Shown here: one piece after another, positions 9,355-17,191 of the stretch
Numbering within the stretch: position 1 is the stretch's first letter
Layout of the letters: the number at the start of each line of letters is the position of its first letter
Assembly: GCF_004005945.1 (NCBI RefSeq)
Contig: NZ_SACS01000010.1
Location: 98,148-162,147, forward strand
DNA: 64,000 nucleotides
Origin: Rheinheimera riviphila
Lineage (GTDB): Bacteria > Pseudomonadota > Gammaproteobacteria > Enterobacterales > Alteromonadaceae
Direction of reading: 5' to 3'
Notes under the pieces: generated by a model
What the model was told of the DNA's origin: nothing
The model's input: only the letters and a program-made list of their open reading frames with translations
Databases searched by the model: none
Program-made: the position numbers and the translations under genes

Positions 9355-9702
9355 ATGTTAGAGAGTTTTTTTCGGCAATTAAGTACAGAACCTGAAACGA
9401 TCAGCTTTGGGCAAACGATCGCGCTGATCGACACTTTATATGAATTCACTCCAACGGCCTTTTGCAACGGCGAGCTTAGTAATGCGGCTGGTGAAAATAA
9501 TGGCTCCTGCAAAATTCTGGCGTTTGCTTTGTTACATCAGCTATCAGAGCCGCAAACCCTGGCGTTGTTTGGTGATTATTACCGGCTTGAGGTACTACCG
9601 GATATCAAAGGGACAAATCACGGTAATATCCGCAATTTTATGCGCACCGGCTGGGATGGTGTCAGTTTTAGTGGCAAGGTGTTACAGGGGAAATCAGCGT
9701 AA
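9355..9702 (+). CDS. HopJ-family type III effector-like protein
   Basis: A small 115-residue protein matching the HopJ family in length and pattern: ILAFALLHQLSEPQTLALFG, YYRLEVLP, then NHGNIRNFMRTGWDGVSF. The family was named from a Pseudomonas syringae effector, but it is widespread in free-living gammaproteobacteria without type III secretion, where its role is unknown. Nothing in the window suggests a secretion system. CAGG lies upstream of the ATG. Confidence 0.8.
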   Translation: MLESFFRQLSTEPETISFGQTIALIDTLYEFTPTAFCNGELSNAAGENNGSCKILAFALLHQLSEPQTLALFGDYYRLEVLPDIKGTNHGNIRNFMRTGWDGVSFSGKVLQGKSA

Positions 9703-9766
9703 CCTTGATTTTGAAGCCCTTGGTTTTGAAGCTGAAGCCACGATGGTAGCTTCAGTGCTGTTGGAT

Positions 9767-10153
9767 TTAGCGTAGTGCCTGCGCTTTATGGCATTTCGCT
9801 AACACCGATTCGATTTTTTTCGCCGAAAACGGTTTGGCGATAAAACCGCAGGCGCCCGCCAGAATACTTTGTTGCACGTTTTCGACCGTGCTGTGTGCAG
9901 TCATGATGACCACATTGGCGTTTGGATTAATTTCTTTGAGTTGACGAAGCAGGTTTTTACCGTCGCAATCGGGTAATTCAATATCCAGAAACACCACATC
10001 ATGACGTTGTTTGTTGTAGCTACTGATGCCGTGGCTGCCGTCAGAAGCTTCGCTGACATGAGTAATACCCAGTAACATCAGCGTTTGCCGTAAATATTCC
10101 CGCACCGAAGTGACATCATCAATAATCAGTACTGAACAATCGGTTGTTTTCAT
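9767..10153 (-). CDS. CheY-like single-domain response regulator
   Basis: One receiver domain and no output domain (128 residues). The acidic pair is in LIIDDVTSVREYL, the phospho-acceptor Asp in DVVFLDIELPDCDG, the switch Thr in NVVIMTAHST and the Lys in GFIAKPFSAKKIE. The start is placed at 10153 (MKTTDCSVL), where AGGA lies 7 bases upstream; an in-frame ATG at 10180 would add nine residues. No partner kinase is adjacent, so it is an orphan that probably works by protein-protein contact, as CheY or phosphorelay shuttles do. Confidence 0.9.
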   Translation of the reverse strand: MKTTDCSVLIIDDVTSVREYLRQTLMLLGITHVSEASDGSHGISSYNKQRHDVVFLDIELPDCDGKNLLRQLKEINPNANVVIMTAHSTVENVQQSILAGACGFIAKPFSAKKIESVLAKCHKAQALR

Positions 10154-10301
10154 TCTCAAATCCTTTGCGCTGTTATCCATGTCTGCTTAACAAGGTTTAG
10201 TTGCGTTCCGGCGGCTTCGCAAGCCAATGTACCGATAAACGCTGGCAATAAATGCTGCCAAAAACCAAAACCTGAGTTGATGTTAACAAATGTATTGGTG
10301 A

Positions 10302-10318
10302 CAGGCACGCTTTTTGCC
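10302..10318 (+). promoter_or_regulatory. Candidate sigma-54 (-24/-12) promoter
   Basis: AGGCACGCTTTTTGCC matches the consensus TGGCACG-N4-TTGCW except at the edges, and has GG and GC separated by exactly 10 bases. It points towards tRNA-Trp, about 190 bases away. There is no open reading frame of note in between, only a 10-codon one at 10374. No upstream activator site was recognised. Confidence 0.4.
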
Positions 10319-10464
10319 CAAATTTTCGACGCAATAGCAATTCAGTCGGGTGTTTGCTTCAGGTTATTGGTGCATGGAACCTGCTAGCGGCACTCCAAGC
10401 AGATGATTCTTTCAGCAAATAGGGTGTTTTGTGTGCAGTTGATTGATTGCAGCGAGTTTTTCGC

Positions 10465-10492
10465 TTTACCTTTGAGTTTCGTTTTGTATAAT
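10465..10492 (+). promoter_or_regulatory. Sigma-70 promoter of tRNA-Trp
   Basis: A perfect TATAAT (10487-10492) has a TTTACC -35 element 16 bases upstream. Transcription would start about 9 bases before the tRNA, and may continue into holD and rimI. Confidence 0.7.
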
Positions 10493-10507
10493 GGCCGCTC
10501 CAACGCT

Positions 10508-10584
10508 AGGGGCATAGTTCCAATTGGTAGAACAGCGGTCTCCAAAACCGATGGTTGGGGGTTCGAATCCCTCTGCCCCTGCCA
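10508..10584 (+). tRNA. tRNA-Trp (anticodon CCA)
   Basis: The 77-base cloverleaf has acceptor stem AGGGGCA/TGCCCCT, a D-arm with AATTGGTAGAAC, the anticodon loop CTCCAAA (CCA, Trp), the T-loop GTTCGAATC, discriminator G and an encoded CCA. It closely resembles E. coli tRNA-Trp. The holD gene begins 40 bases downstream on the same strand. Confidence 0.97.
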
Positions 10585-10623
10585 CTTTTCTCAGTCGACC
10601 AGACAGATGATGAAAAGACCCAG

Positions 10624-11028
10624 ATGAATTCACATCAACAGCAGTTGTTGCAACTTCTCCAGATAAAACCAGTGCAGCTTCACGCTGATTTTTCGCGTTT
10701 TCAGCCACAACATCAACGTATCGATGTTCACGAGCTGCCAAATGCCACCTCTGTTGAGATGCCCGCAGCTGAACCTATTCAATTGTCGAATCAGATCCCG
10801 GTTGAATTTACTTCGTTTGCTGCAGATATTCAGCAGGCACTGCAACTTTGCCAGCCTCAATTCAGGTGGTGCTGGTCGGCGCAATTGCCGCAATCCGAAC
10901 TGAATGGCACCGAAATTCACACACCGGAGTTGGCAGCATTGACGGCACCGGCGTTAAAGCAACAACTGTGGCAGCTGATGGCGCAGTACTTGTCACCACA
11001 GCAAGCAGACCAAGATGAACCCAACTGA
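10624..11028 (+). CDS. holD: DNA polymerase III psi subunit-like protein
   Basis: A 134-residue protein immediately before rimI, as E. coli holD is. Similarity to HolD is weak, as usual for this fast-evolving subunit, but the layout matches: an N-terminal QQLLQLLQIKPVQL helix (the part that contacts the clamp loader and chi), and a C-terminal TPELAALTAPALKQQLWQLM aligning with the Leu/Trp-rich HolD tail. Psi links the clamp loader to chi and SSB. The ATG at 10624 has only an AAAG-type ribosome site; the frame is open further upstream but that part overlaps tRNA-Trp. The last 14 bases overlap rimI, implying translational coupling. Confidence 0.75.
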   Translation: MNSHQQQLLQLLQIKPVQLHADFSRFQPQHQRIDVHELPNATSVEMPAAEPIQLSNQIPVEFTSFAADIQQALQLCQPQFRWCWSAQLPQSELNGTEIHTPELAALTAPALKQQLWQLMAQYLSPQQADQDEPN

Positions 11029-11485
11029 TCAACGAGCAGCTACCATCCGCAGTGCAACTTTGGCCGACGCGCCGGCTATGCTGGCAATTGAGCAAGCAGC
11101 CACCAGCCATCCCTGGACCCTGAAGTTATTTGAAAGCTGTTTTGGCGATCGTTATTTTAATTTTGTGCTGGAGCAACAAAATCAAATTTGCGGTTTTTAT
11201 ATCGGTGAGTTTGTCGCCGGTGAAGCCAGTTTATTTGATATCTGTATTGCACCAACTGCTCAGGGCCAAGGTTTTGGCCGCTTGCTGCTGGAGCATTTCA
11301 TCAACGAAGCAGATAGGCGCGAAGCTTTTGAATGCTGGCTGGAAGTGCGGGAATCAAATTCTAAAGCCATTACCCTGTATCAAAAAGCTGGTTTTCATCA
11401 GATCGGCAAACGCCCGAATTATTATCCAACCGCCACTGGCCATGAAGATGCCATTCTGATGGGGTTGCCGCTGCGGATGGGTTAA
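11015..11485 (+). CDS. rimI: Ribosomal protein S18-alanine N-acetyltransferase
   Basis: A GNAT-fold enzyme that acetylates the N-terminal alanine of ribosomal protein S18. Seen in order: the N-terminal ADAPAMLAIEQAATSHPWT, the acetyl-CoA loop APTAQGQGFGRLLLEHFI, the ECWLEVRESNSKAITLYQKA block, and GFHQIGKRPNYYPTATGHED near the end with the family-typical AILMGLPL tail. At 156 residues it is close to E. coli RimI (148). It overlaps holD by 14 bases. A diverged copy of its last 16 codons lies 1.5 kb downstream at 12965-13012. Confidence 0.95.
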   Translation: MNPTDQRAATIRSATLADAPAMLAIEQAATSHPWTLKLFESCFGDRYFNFVLEQQNQICGFYIGEFVAGEASLFDICIAPTAQGQGFGRLLLEHFINEADRREAFECWLEVRESNSKAITLYQKAGFHQIGKRPNYYPTATGHEDAILMGLPLRMG

Positions 11486-11512
11486 AACTCAAGTCGACAT
11501 TCGAGTTTTTTC
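11484..11512 (+). terminator. Terminator at the end of rimI
   Basis: AAAACTC pairs with GAGTTTT across a 12-base loop, followed by further T residues. The stem begins at the rimI stop codon. It is AT-rich and could work on both strands. Confidence 0.5.
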
Positions 11513-11925
11513 TCCATCTTGTTTTATCTTAGCTTCATTGTCTCCGAAGTCTGTTGGCCTTTGTTGCAATGACAGCATTAGTTTTTTCAGCTTCACCCCT
11601 TCAGTTTGAATAGCAAGTATTTCCACATGAATTTGGGGATTTAGCCTATTTCATTTTATAAGGATTGGAGATGGAAATTCTGATGTAGTGTGACTGAGAG
11701 CTTTCACCGCAATTGCAGCTCGCGAGTGTATTTGTTCAACGGTAATTTCACTAAGGGAGCATTCTTGTTGAGCTCGCCTGGAATTGTTGTTGCATCGATG
11801 GTTAAAGTTGTTGGGCTAATTAACACTCAAGCAGCTAGTGAATTTGCTGTAATGCCAGTAGAGAACTCACATCAAATCGCAAATTCAACGTCCTTGGGAA
11901 TGACTTCATCCTCGTCGTTAGTCAT
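11489..11925 (-). pseudogene. Possible decayed minus-strand coding region (unrecognised)
   Basis: There is no convincing intact gene between rimI and 12120. On the minus strand, an ATG at 11925 starts an acidic MTNDEDEVIPKDVEFAI. The same frame then reads protein-like sequence (EFSTGITANSLAA, then LISPTTLTIDATTIPGELNK) interrupted by TGA codons. A shift near 11720 leads to AVKALSHTTSEFPSP, then a TGA, then LNPQIHVEILAIQTEGVKL and SLQQRPTDFGDNEAKIKQD, ending at 11489. This resembles a gene broken by stops and a frameshift, but composition alone could give the same impression. The plus-strand ORF over 11690-11932 would be its antisense shadow. The family is not recognised. Confidence 0.3.
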
Positions 11926-12119
11926 ATATTGAGTTAGTGGCACAGCGCAGACACTACGATTTTACAAATCGAACAGCATTTTTTCGCCGTCTTGCCTGTT
12001 TTTTATAAACCGACCTCCTCAGCTCCGTCTTGATAACATTATTAAAAATACGCATCAAATGATTGCTATATGCATGCTGTGTGTGTATTTATTGTGATTA
12101 ATTTGCTGATTTTTAAAAG

Positions 12120-12470
12120 GTGATATTTCAATGGATAGTTCGTTTATTCGTTTGTTGCTGGATGTTGTTTTTCATTGAGCCCGTGTTTGCTGCGGAGCTA
12201 GATCAGGTTTTAATTTGTAAATCTTGTCAGAGTGCTGACAGCTTTAAACAATTTGCTAAAGGGGTCAACAACCCGGAAGTTACCAATGTCCTCGTGATAA
12301 ATTTGGAAACCAGGCAGGCTAAAGCGTTCCGTATAGACAGAGTCTTTTTTGGATATGGACCTTCCGCCGGTTTTCATAATATCCCTGTTGATATGCCATT
12401 GCCAACGGATGCGATATCAGCGATTGAGGGCTATCACGATTTGAATGCAGCATTCGTTATTATTAATTAA
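12120..12470 (+). CDS. Small secreted protein of unknown function
   Basis: A 116-residue frame with a hydrophobic N-terminal segment ending in EPVFAAE, typical of a signal peptidase I site. The mature part starts with a CKSC (CxxC) motif, then SADSFKQFAK, VTNVLVINLETRQAKAF and a C-terminal HDLNAAFVIIN. Family not recognised. The start is uncertain. A GTG at 12120 abuts its only ribosome site (AAAAGG). Met15 (12162) would leave a short signal peptide. The ATG best spaced from that site (12131) is in another frame and stops after 15 codons, which hints at a frame-shifted 5' end. It is AT-rich compared with neighbours and lies in the rimI-prfC insert with the next gene 32 bases downstream. Confidence 0.6.
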   Translation: MIFQWIVRLFVCCWMLFFIEPVFAAELDQVLICKSCQSADSFKQFAKGVNNPEVTNVLVINLETRQAKAFRIDRVFFGYGPSAGFHNIPVDMPLPTDAISAIEGYHDLNAAFVIIN

Positions 12471-12502
12471 TCAATCGAGCACAGGTTCTCAGGAGCATTA
12501 TT

Positions 12503-12766
12503 ATGTGGCAATGGTTATTACTTATGTTGTTGGCCTCCTTATTTGGTATTGCAGTTAGTTATTTGCCTTACAGATACGCTTGGTTGTTACCCATACTCAC
12601 GCCTTTTGCCGCAGTGTATGCACTGATTTGGTTTGCTGAACGTCAAGTAACAAATGAAGTCGGTGCGCCGATGCGCGAAGTGGTGTACTTTACCCTGGCT
12701 CTGCCTGCCATGATCGTTGCGTTGTTCAGTTTTAATGTCACGCGAAAGGGAAACCGAGCTGACTGA
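12503..12766 (+). CDS. Small three-helix membrane protein of unknown function
   Basis: 87 residues with three hydrophobic segments (about 1-22, 26-46, 62-80) and a short charged loop (AERQVTNEVGAPMREV) between the second and third. AGGAG lies 7 bases before the ATG. It follows the small secreted protein in tandem and is probably cotranscribed with it. No family recognised. A secreted-plus-membrane pair fits many roles (envelope factor, peptide with immunity or partner protein), and none is supported beyond context. Confidence 0.6.
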   Translation: MWQWLLLMLLASLFGIAVSYLPYRYAWLLPILTPFAAVYALIWFAERQVTNEVGAPMREVVYFTLALPAMIVALFSFNVTRKGNRAD

Positions 12767-12817
12767 ATACTAAAAAGTGAACAGCAGAGCAGCCAGAAAA
12801 GGATGCAGGTAAGGCGC

Positions 12818-12846
12818 AATGCAAGTCAGTTAAGTTGACTGGCATT
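12818..12846. repeat. Inverted repeat in the rimI-prfC insert
   Basis: AATGC-A-AGTCA, a 7-base loop, then TGACT-G-GCATT: a 10-pair stem with one A/G mismatch and no T-run. It lies about 50 bases after the small membrane protein. It could be a terminator without U-tract, a protein site or the edge of a mobile unit. It does not match an integron attC consensus that I can recognise. The rest of 12767-13156 holds only the rimI relic and the prfC leader. Confidence 0.5.
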
Positions 12847-12964
12847 TGTTGGCGGTTAGCCTCATGTTCAATTTTCTAGCGTGTTTAAACCAATGAACGC
12901 CGACATAAGCAAAACTGCCGAACATATGTGGCTATAGAGAAGTCGTACCGACATTGCTTGTTGT

Positions 12965-13012
12965 GACCATGAAGACGCTATTCTGCTGCGGTTGCTGCTG
13001 CTTATGGGCTGA
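12965..13012 (+). pseudogene. Relic of the rimI 3' end
   Basis: The 16 codons read DHEDAILLRLLLLMG-stop, against GHEDAILMGLPLRMG-stop at the true end of rimI (11438-11485). 38 of 48 bases are identical and many differences are silent. No similar upstream rimI sequence is recognisable before it. This suggests that rimI originally ran up to here, or was partly duplicated, when the DNA at 11486-12960 was gained. Confidence 0.65.
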
Positions 13013-13156
13013 ACGCCTTTGCCAGTTTTGCGCTGTGCCTTCCCACCTTATCCTGCTATAATCGCCGCCATTTTGAATGACCTAAACACAGTCTGCTGTT
13101 CCTGCTATTTCCGGATAGCGCACAGACGGTGCACCATACCTGGGATCAACACACGC

Positions 13157-14764
13157 ATGGCCTCTGCTCAATTTTTAGAAGAAGTGAATAAACGTCGCAC
13201 CTTTGCGATCATCTCTCACCCCGATGCGGGTAAAACCACCATCACTGAAAAAGTGTTGTTATTTGGACAGTTGATCCAAAAAGCCGGTACCGTCAAAGGC
13301 AAAAAATCCGGCCAGTACGCCACGTCTGACTGGATGGAAATGGAAAAAGAGCGGGGCATCTCGGTCACCACTTCCGTGATGCAGTTCCCTTATGCTGATT
13401 GTCTGGTAAATTTACTGGATACCCCAGGCCACGAAGATTTCTCCGAAGATACTTACCGCACTTTAACCGCGGTCGACTCTTGTTTAATGGTCATCGACGG
13501 CGCTAAGGGTGTTGAAGATCGCACCATCAAACTGATGGAAGTCACCCGGTTACGTGACACGCCAATCATCACTTTTATGAACAAAATGGACCGCGATATC
13601 CGCGATCCGGTTGATTTGTTAGATGAAGTGGAAAGTGTACTTAAAATCGCCTGTGCGCCGATCACCTGGCCGATTGGCTCTGGTAAAGAATTCAAAGGCA
13701 TTTACCATATTTATAAAGACGAAATCGTGTTTTATAAATCAGGCCATGGCCATACCATTCAGGAAGTGGATTGTGTCAAAGGTATTAATAATCCAGAGCT
13801 GGATGCGCGGATTGGTTATTTTGCCCAGCAACTGCGTGATGAAATGGAACTGGTGAAAGGTGCCAGCCATGAATTTGACTTAGAGCTGTTTTTAAAAGGT
13901 GAATTAACCCCGGTGTTTTTTGGTACCGCTTTAGGTAACTTCGGCGTCGATCACATGTTGGACGGCTTAACCGATTGGGCACCAGCGCCGCAACATCGTG
14001 GCACCACCACCCGCACTGTCGAACCGATTGAAGACGGTTTTTCTGGTTTTGTGTTTAAAATTCAAGCAAATATGGATCCGAAGCACCGCGACCGGGTGGC
14101 ATTTTTACGCATTTGTTCGGGTAAATACGAAAAGGGCATGAAAATGCACCATGTGCGCATCGGCAAAGATATGCTGGTGCCACAGGCGCTGACCTTTTTA
14201 GCCGGCGATCGTGAACACGTTGAAGAAGCTTACCCTGGCGATATCATCGGCTTACATAACCACGGCACTATCCAGATTGGTGATACTTTCACTTCCGGCG
14301 AAAAATACTCCTTTACCGGTATTCCTAATTTCGCGCCAGAACTGTTCCGCCGTATTCGTTTGCGCGACCCACTGAAGCAAAAACAACTTCTCAAAGGCTT
14401 GGTGCAATTGGCCGAAGAAGGTGCTGTTCAAGTGTTCCGGCCGCTCGATAACAACGATTTAATCGTAGGCGCCGTCGGTATTCTGCAGTTTGACGTGGTG
14501 GTGCACCGCCTGAAATCTGAATATAACGTCGATGCAATATACGAAAGCGTCAACGTCAGCACCGCACGCTGGGTGTATTCCGAAGATGGTAAAGCCATGG
14601 ACGAATTTAAGAACAAAGCCAGCACCAACCTGGCGCTGGATGGCGGCGACAATTTAAGTTATTTAGCACCGACCATGGTGAATTTAAATCTGTCGATGGA
14701 ACGCTATCCAAAAATCAAATTCCATAAAACCCGTGAGCAGACGTTCGCGAGTAAGGCAAAATAG
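13157..14764 (+). CDS. prfC: Peptide chain release factor 3
   Basis: A translational GTPase that removes RF1/RF2 from the ribosome after termination. The G1 loop is in [18 protein letters not shown], switch [18 protein letters not shown] and the G4 motif NKMDRD are intact, and RF3-specific domains II and III follow. The frame is open upstream to 13019, but homology begins with [16 protein letters not shown], so the ATG at 13157 is used (535 residues; E. coli 529). It is followed 3 bases later by argS. It probably sat next to rimI before the insert described above. Confidence 0.97.
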   Translation: MASAQFLEEVNKRRTFAIISHPDAGKTTITEKVLLFGQLIQKAGTVKGKKSGQYATSDWMEMEKERGISVTTSVMQFPYADCLVNLLDTPGHEDFSEDTYRTLTAVDSCLMVIDGAKGVEDRTIKLMEVTRLRDTPIITFMNKMDRDIRDPVDLLDEVESVLKIACAPITWPIGSGKEFKGIYHIYKDEIVFYKSGHGHTIQEVDCVKGINNPELDARIGYFAQQLRDEMELVKGASHEFDLELFLKGELTPVFFGTALGNFGVDHMLDGLTDWAPAPQHRGTTTRTVEPIEDGFSGFVFKIQANMDPKHRDRVAFLRICSGKYEKGMKMHHVRIGKDMLVPQALTFLAGDREHVEEAYPGDIIGLHNHGTIQIGDTFTSGEKYSFTGIPNFAPELFRRIRLRDPLKQKQLLKGLVQLAEEGAVQVFRPLDNNDLIVGAVGILQFDVVVHRLKSEYNVDAIYESVNVSTARWVYSEDGKAMDEFKNKASTNLALDGGDNLSYLAPTMVNLNLSMERYPKIKFHKTREQTFASKAK

Positions 14765-14767
14765 TTT

Positions 14768-16507
14768 ATGAATATTAAGCAGTTATTATCAGATAAAACT
14801 CAGGCCGCGATGATTGCGGTGGGTTTACCGGCGGATACCAATACCGCAGTAACCCAAAGCACCAAAGTTGAGTTTGGCGACTACCAAATCAATGGCGCAA
14901 TGGCAGCGGCCAAGCTTTTAAAAACCAATCCACGCGCTTTGGCGCAGCAGTTACTGGATCAGCTGGATTTAGCCGACATCGCTGACAAGGTTGAAATTGC
15001 CGGTCCTGGTTTTATCAATGTTACGCTGAATAAAGACTGGCTGGCCGCGCAATTACAACCGGCGCTGCTCGATAGCCGCCTCGGCGTCAGCCTGAATGTC
15101 AAACCGCAAAAAGTGGTGGTGGATTACTCAGCGCCAAACCTTGCTAAAGAAATGCATGTCGGTCATTTACGTTCGACCATTATTGGTGATGCGGTGGTGC
15201 GGGCGCTGGAGTTCTGGGGCGATACGGTGATCCGCCAGAACCATATGGGCGATTGGGGCACCCAATTTGGCATGCTGATTGGTCATCTGGAAGATAAAAT
15301 TGCCGCAGGTGTTGATTTAGAAACTGTGGCTTTGGCCGACCTGGAAGATTTCTACCGCGAAGCGAAAAAACGGTTTGATGATGAAACCGGATTTGCCGAT
15401 AAATCCCGTGATTATGTGGTGAAGCTGCAGGGGGGCGATGAACATTGCCAGAAGTTATGGCAGCTGTTTATCGACACCTCAATTAAGCACAGCGATGAAG
15501 TGTACCGCACGCTGAATGTGACTTTGGGCCATGAGCATATCAAGCCAGAATCGGCTTATAACCCAATGTTACAGCCGATTGTCGATAGCTTAAAAGCAAC
15601 CGGCATTGCGGTGGAAGACCAAGGCGCGCTGGTGGTGTTTTTACACGAGCTGGCAGATAAAGAAGGCAATCCGTCACCCTTTATTATTCAAAAAACCGGC
15701 GGTGGATTTTTATATGCCACCACCGACTTAGCGGCCTGTAAATACCGTAGCCTTGAGCTCGGTGCCGACCGGATCATTATTTTCACTGACGCCCGCCAGG
15801 CCTTGCACTTTAAACAAGTGGAAGTGGTGGCGCGTAAAGCCGGTTTGCTCAGAAGTATGACCTCTTACGAGCATTGCCCGTTTGGCACCATGATGGGTGA
15901 AGATGGCAAACCGTTTAAAACCCGCACCGGCGGTACTGTCAAACTGGCGGAATTGTTAGAAGAAGCGGTGGTTCGCGCCAAAGCGGTGGTCGAGCAAAAA
16001 TCGACTGAGCTGTCAGCAGACGAAATTGCCGAAGTGGCGCGTAAAGTCGGTATTGGCGCGGTGAAGTTTGCTGATCTGTCGAAAAACCGCACTTCAGACT
16101 ACATCTTTAGCTGGGATTCGATGCTGAGTTTTGAAGGCGCCACCGCACCATATCTGCAATATGCTTACACTCGCGTGCGCAGTATTTTACGCCGCGCCGA
16201 TGTGGCCGCTGATTTTAATGCGCCGCTTATATTGGTTGAAGCGCAGGAAAAGCAACTTGCGTTAAAAACCCTGCAGTTTGAAGAAACGTTGCAGCAGGTG
16301 ATGAAAGATGCGCAACCGAACCTGCTATGTAACTATCTGTATGAACTGGCCAGTTTATATATGACTTTCTATGAAGCGTGCCCGATGCTCAAAGAAGGCA
16401 TTGAACCAAAAGTGCGCGACAGCCGTTTAATGCTGAGTATTGGTGTTTCACGCTTGCTGGCGCAAGGTCTTGACCTGCTTGGCATCGAAGTGATGGAGCG
16501 GATGTAA
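14768..16507 (+). CDS. argS: Arginyl-tRNA synthetase
   Basis: A class I synthetase that charges tRNA-Arg. The N-terminal additional domain covers about residues 1-85. The HIGH-type signature is [12 protein letters not shown] inside [15 protein letters not shown]. The KMSK region is represented by [17 protein letters not shown], the usual degenerate form in ArgRS. The C-terminal anticodon-binding DALR domain ends with [19 protein letters not shown]. At 579 residues it matches E. coli (577). A strong terminator follows. Confidence 0.97.
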   Translation: MNIKQLLSDKTQAAMIAVGLPADTNTAVTQSTKVEFGDYQINGAMAAAKLLKTNPRALAQQLLDQLDLADIADKVEIAGPGFINVTLNKDWLAAQLQPALLDSRLGVSLNVKPQKVVVDYSAPNLAKEMHVGHLRSTIIGDAVVRALEFWGDTVIRQNHMGDWGTQFGMLIGHLEDKIAAGVDLETVALADLEDFYREAKKRFDDETGFADKSRDYVVKLQGGDEHCQKLWQLFIDTSIKHSDEVYRTLNVTLGHEHIKPESAYNPMLQPIVDSLKATGIAVEDQGALVVFLHELADKEGNPSPFIIQKTGGGFLYATTDLAACKYRSLELGADRIIIFTDARQALHFKQVEVVARKAGLLRSMTSYEHCPFGTMMGEDGKPFKTRTGGTVKLAELLEEAVVRAKAVVEQKSTELSADEIAEVARKVGIGAVKFADLSKNRTSDYIFSWDSMLSFEGATAPYLQYAYTRVRSILRRADVAADFNAPLILVEAQEKQLALKTLQFEETLQQVMKDAQPNLLCNYLYELASLYMTFYEACPMLKEGIEPKVRDSRLMLSIGVSRLLAQGLDLLGIEVMERM

Positions 16508-16514
16508 GATTATT

Positions 16515-16539
16515 TAAAAAGCGCTTCGGCGCTTTTTTT
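16515..16539 (+). terminator. Rho-independent terminator after argS
   Basis: AAAAAGCGC-TTCG-GCGCTTTTTTT: a stable stem with a UUCG-type tetraloop and a T-run, 8 bases after the argS stop. Confidence 0.92.
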
Positions 16540-16552
16540 GTAGGAGTTCTGG

Positions 16553-17191
16553 ATGAAAATAGACGATATTCGCCGCAGTTATGTCAAAGATAAACTCGAT
16601 ATCGATAAGCTAAATATCGATCCCTTTACCCAGTTTGAACTGTGGCTAAAAGACGCTATCGCCGCCGAATTGCCGGATCCAACGGCGATGTGCGTGGCCA
16701 CCGTCGATGAACATGGCCAGCCTTCACAGCGGTTGGTGCTCCTTAAAGATGTAAACTCCGACGGTTTTGTGTTTTATACCAACCTTGGCAGTCGCAAGGC
16801 GCGCGAATTGGCCGGTAATCCAAAAGTGTGTCTGCATTTTCCGTGGCATCCGCTGGAGCGGCAAGTGATTGTCTATGGCACGGCCACAGAACTGCCGGTC
16901 AGTCATGTGATGAAGTACTTTTTATCCAGACCCAAAGAAAGTCAGCTGGCGGCCTGGGCGTCTGAGCAAAGCCGGCCGGTGTCGACCCGCCAGGCGCTGA
17001 TGCAGAAATTTGCCGAAATCAAACATAAATTTGAACATGGTGAAGTGCCGGTGCCGTCATTTTGGGGTGGTTTTCAGATTAAACCGCACGCTATCGAATT
17101 CTGGCAGGGCGGTGAGCATCGGTTACATGATCGTTTTATGTACTGGCTGCAAGGAGATGGTAGCTGGCAGATTGAGCGGTTGTGCCCCTAA
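16553..17191 (+). CDS. pdxH: Pyridoxine/pyridoxamine 5'-phosphate oxidase
   Basis: An FMN enzyme making pyridoxal 5'-phosphate (vitamin B6). Family blocks are present in order: MKIDDIRRSY, DPFTQFELWL, PTAMCVATVDEHGQPSQRLV, KDVNSDGFVFYTNLGSRKA, and the C-terminal EFWQGGEHRLHDRFMYW with PLP and FMN contacts. The C-terminal LCP matches the usual RLxP end. 212 residues is the family norm. Its stop codon is immediately followed by the TatD-family start. Confidence 0.97.
   Translation: MKIDDIRRSYVKDKLDIDKLNIDPFTQFELWLKDAIAAELPDPTAMCVATVDEHGQPSQRLVLLKDVNSDGFVFYTNLGSRKARELAGNPKVCLHFPWHPLERQVIVYGTATELPVSHVMKYFLSRPKESQLAAWASEQSRPVSTRQALMQKFAEIKHKFEHGEVPVPSFWGGFQIKPHAIEFWQGGEHRLHDRFMYWLQGDGSWQIERLCP

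Noticed and set aside
9355..9702. Evidence of a type III secretion locus from the HopJ-family gene
   Set aside because: No secretion apparatus, chaperone or effector signal nearby; the family is common in free-living bacteria.
10374..10406. 10-codon ORF downstream of the sigma-54-type element
   Set aside because: Too short, no ribosome site, no sign of conservation visible.
11690..11932. 80-codon plus-strand ORF between rimI and the small secreted protein
   Set aside because: Low-complexity Ser-rich translation, no ribosome site, and it looks like the antisense of a minus-strand acidic frame; not listed as a gene.
12818..12846. Possible integron attC site in the rimI-prfC insert
   Set aside because: The hairpin lacks the R/L core sites and spacing of attC, and no integrase or cassette array is present; kept only as an inverted repeat.
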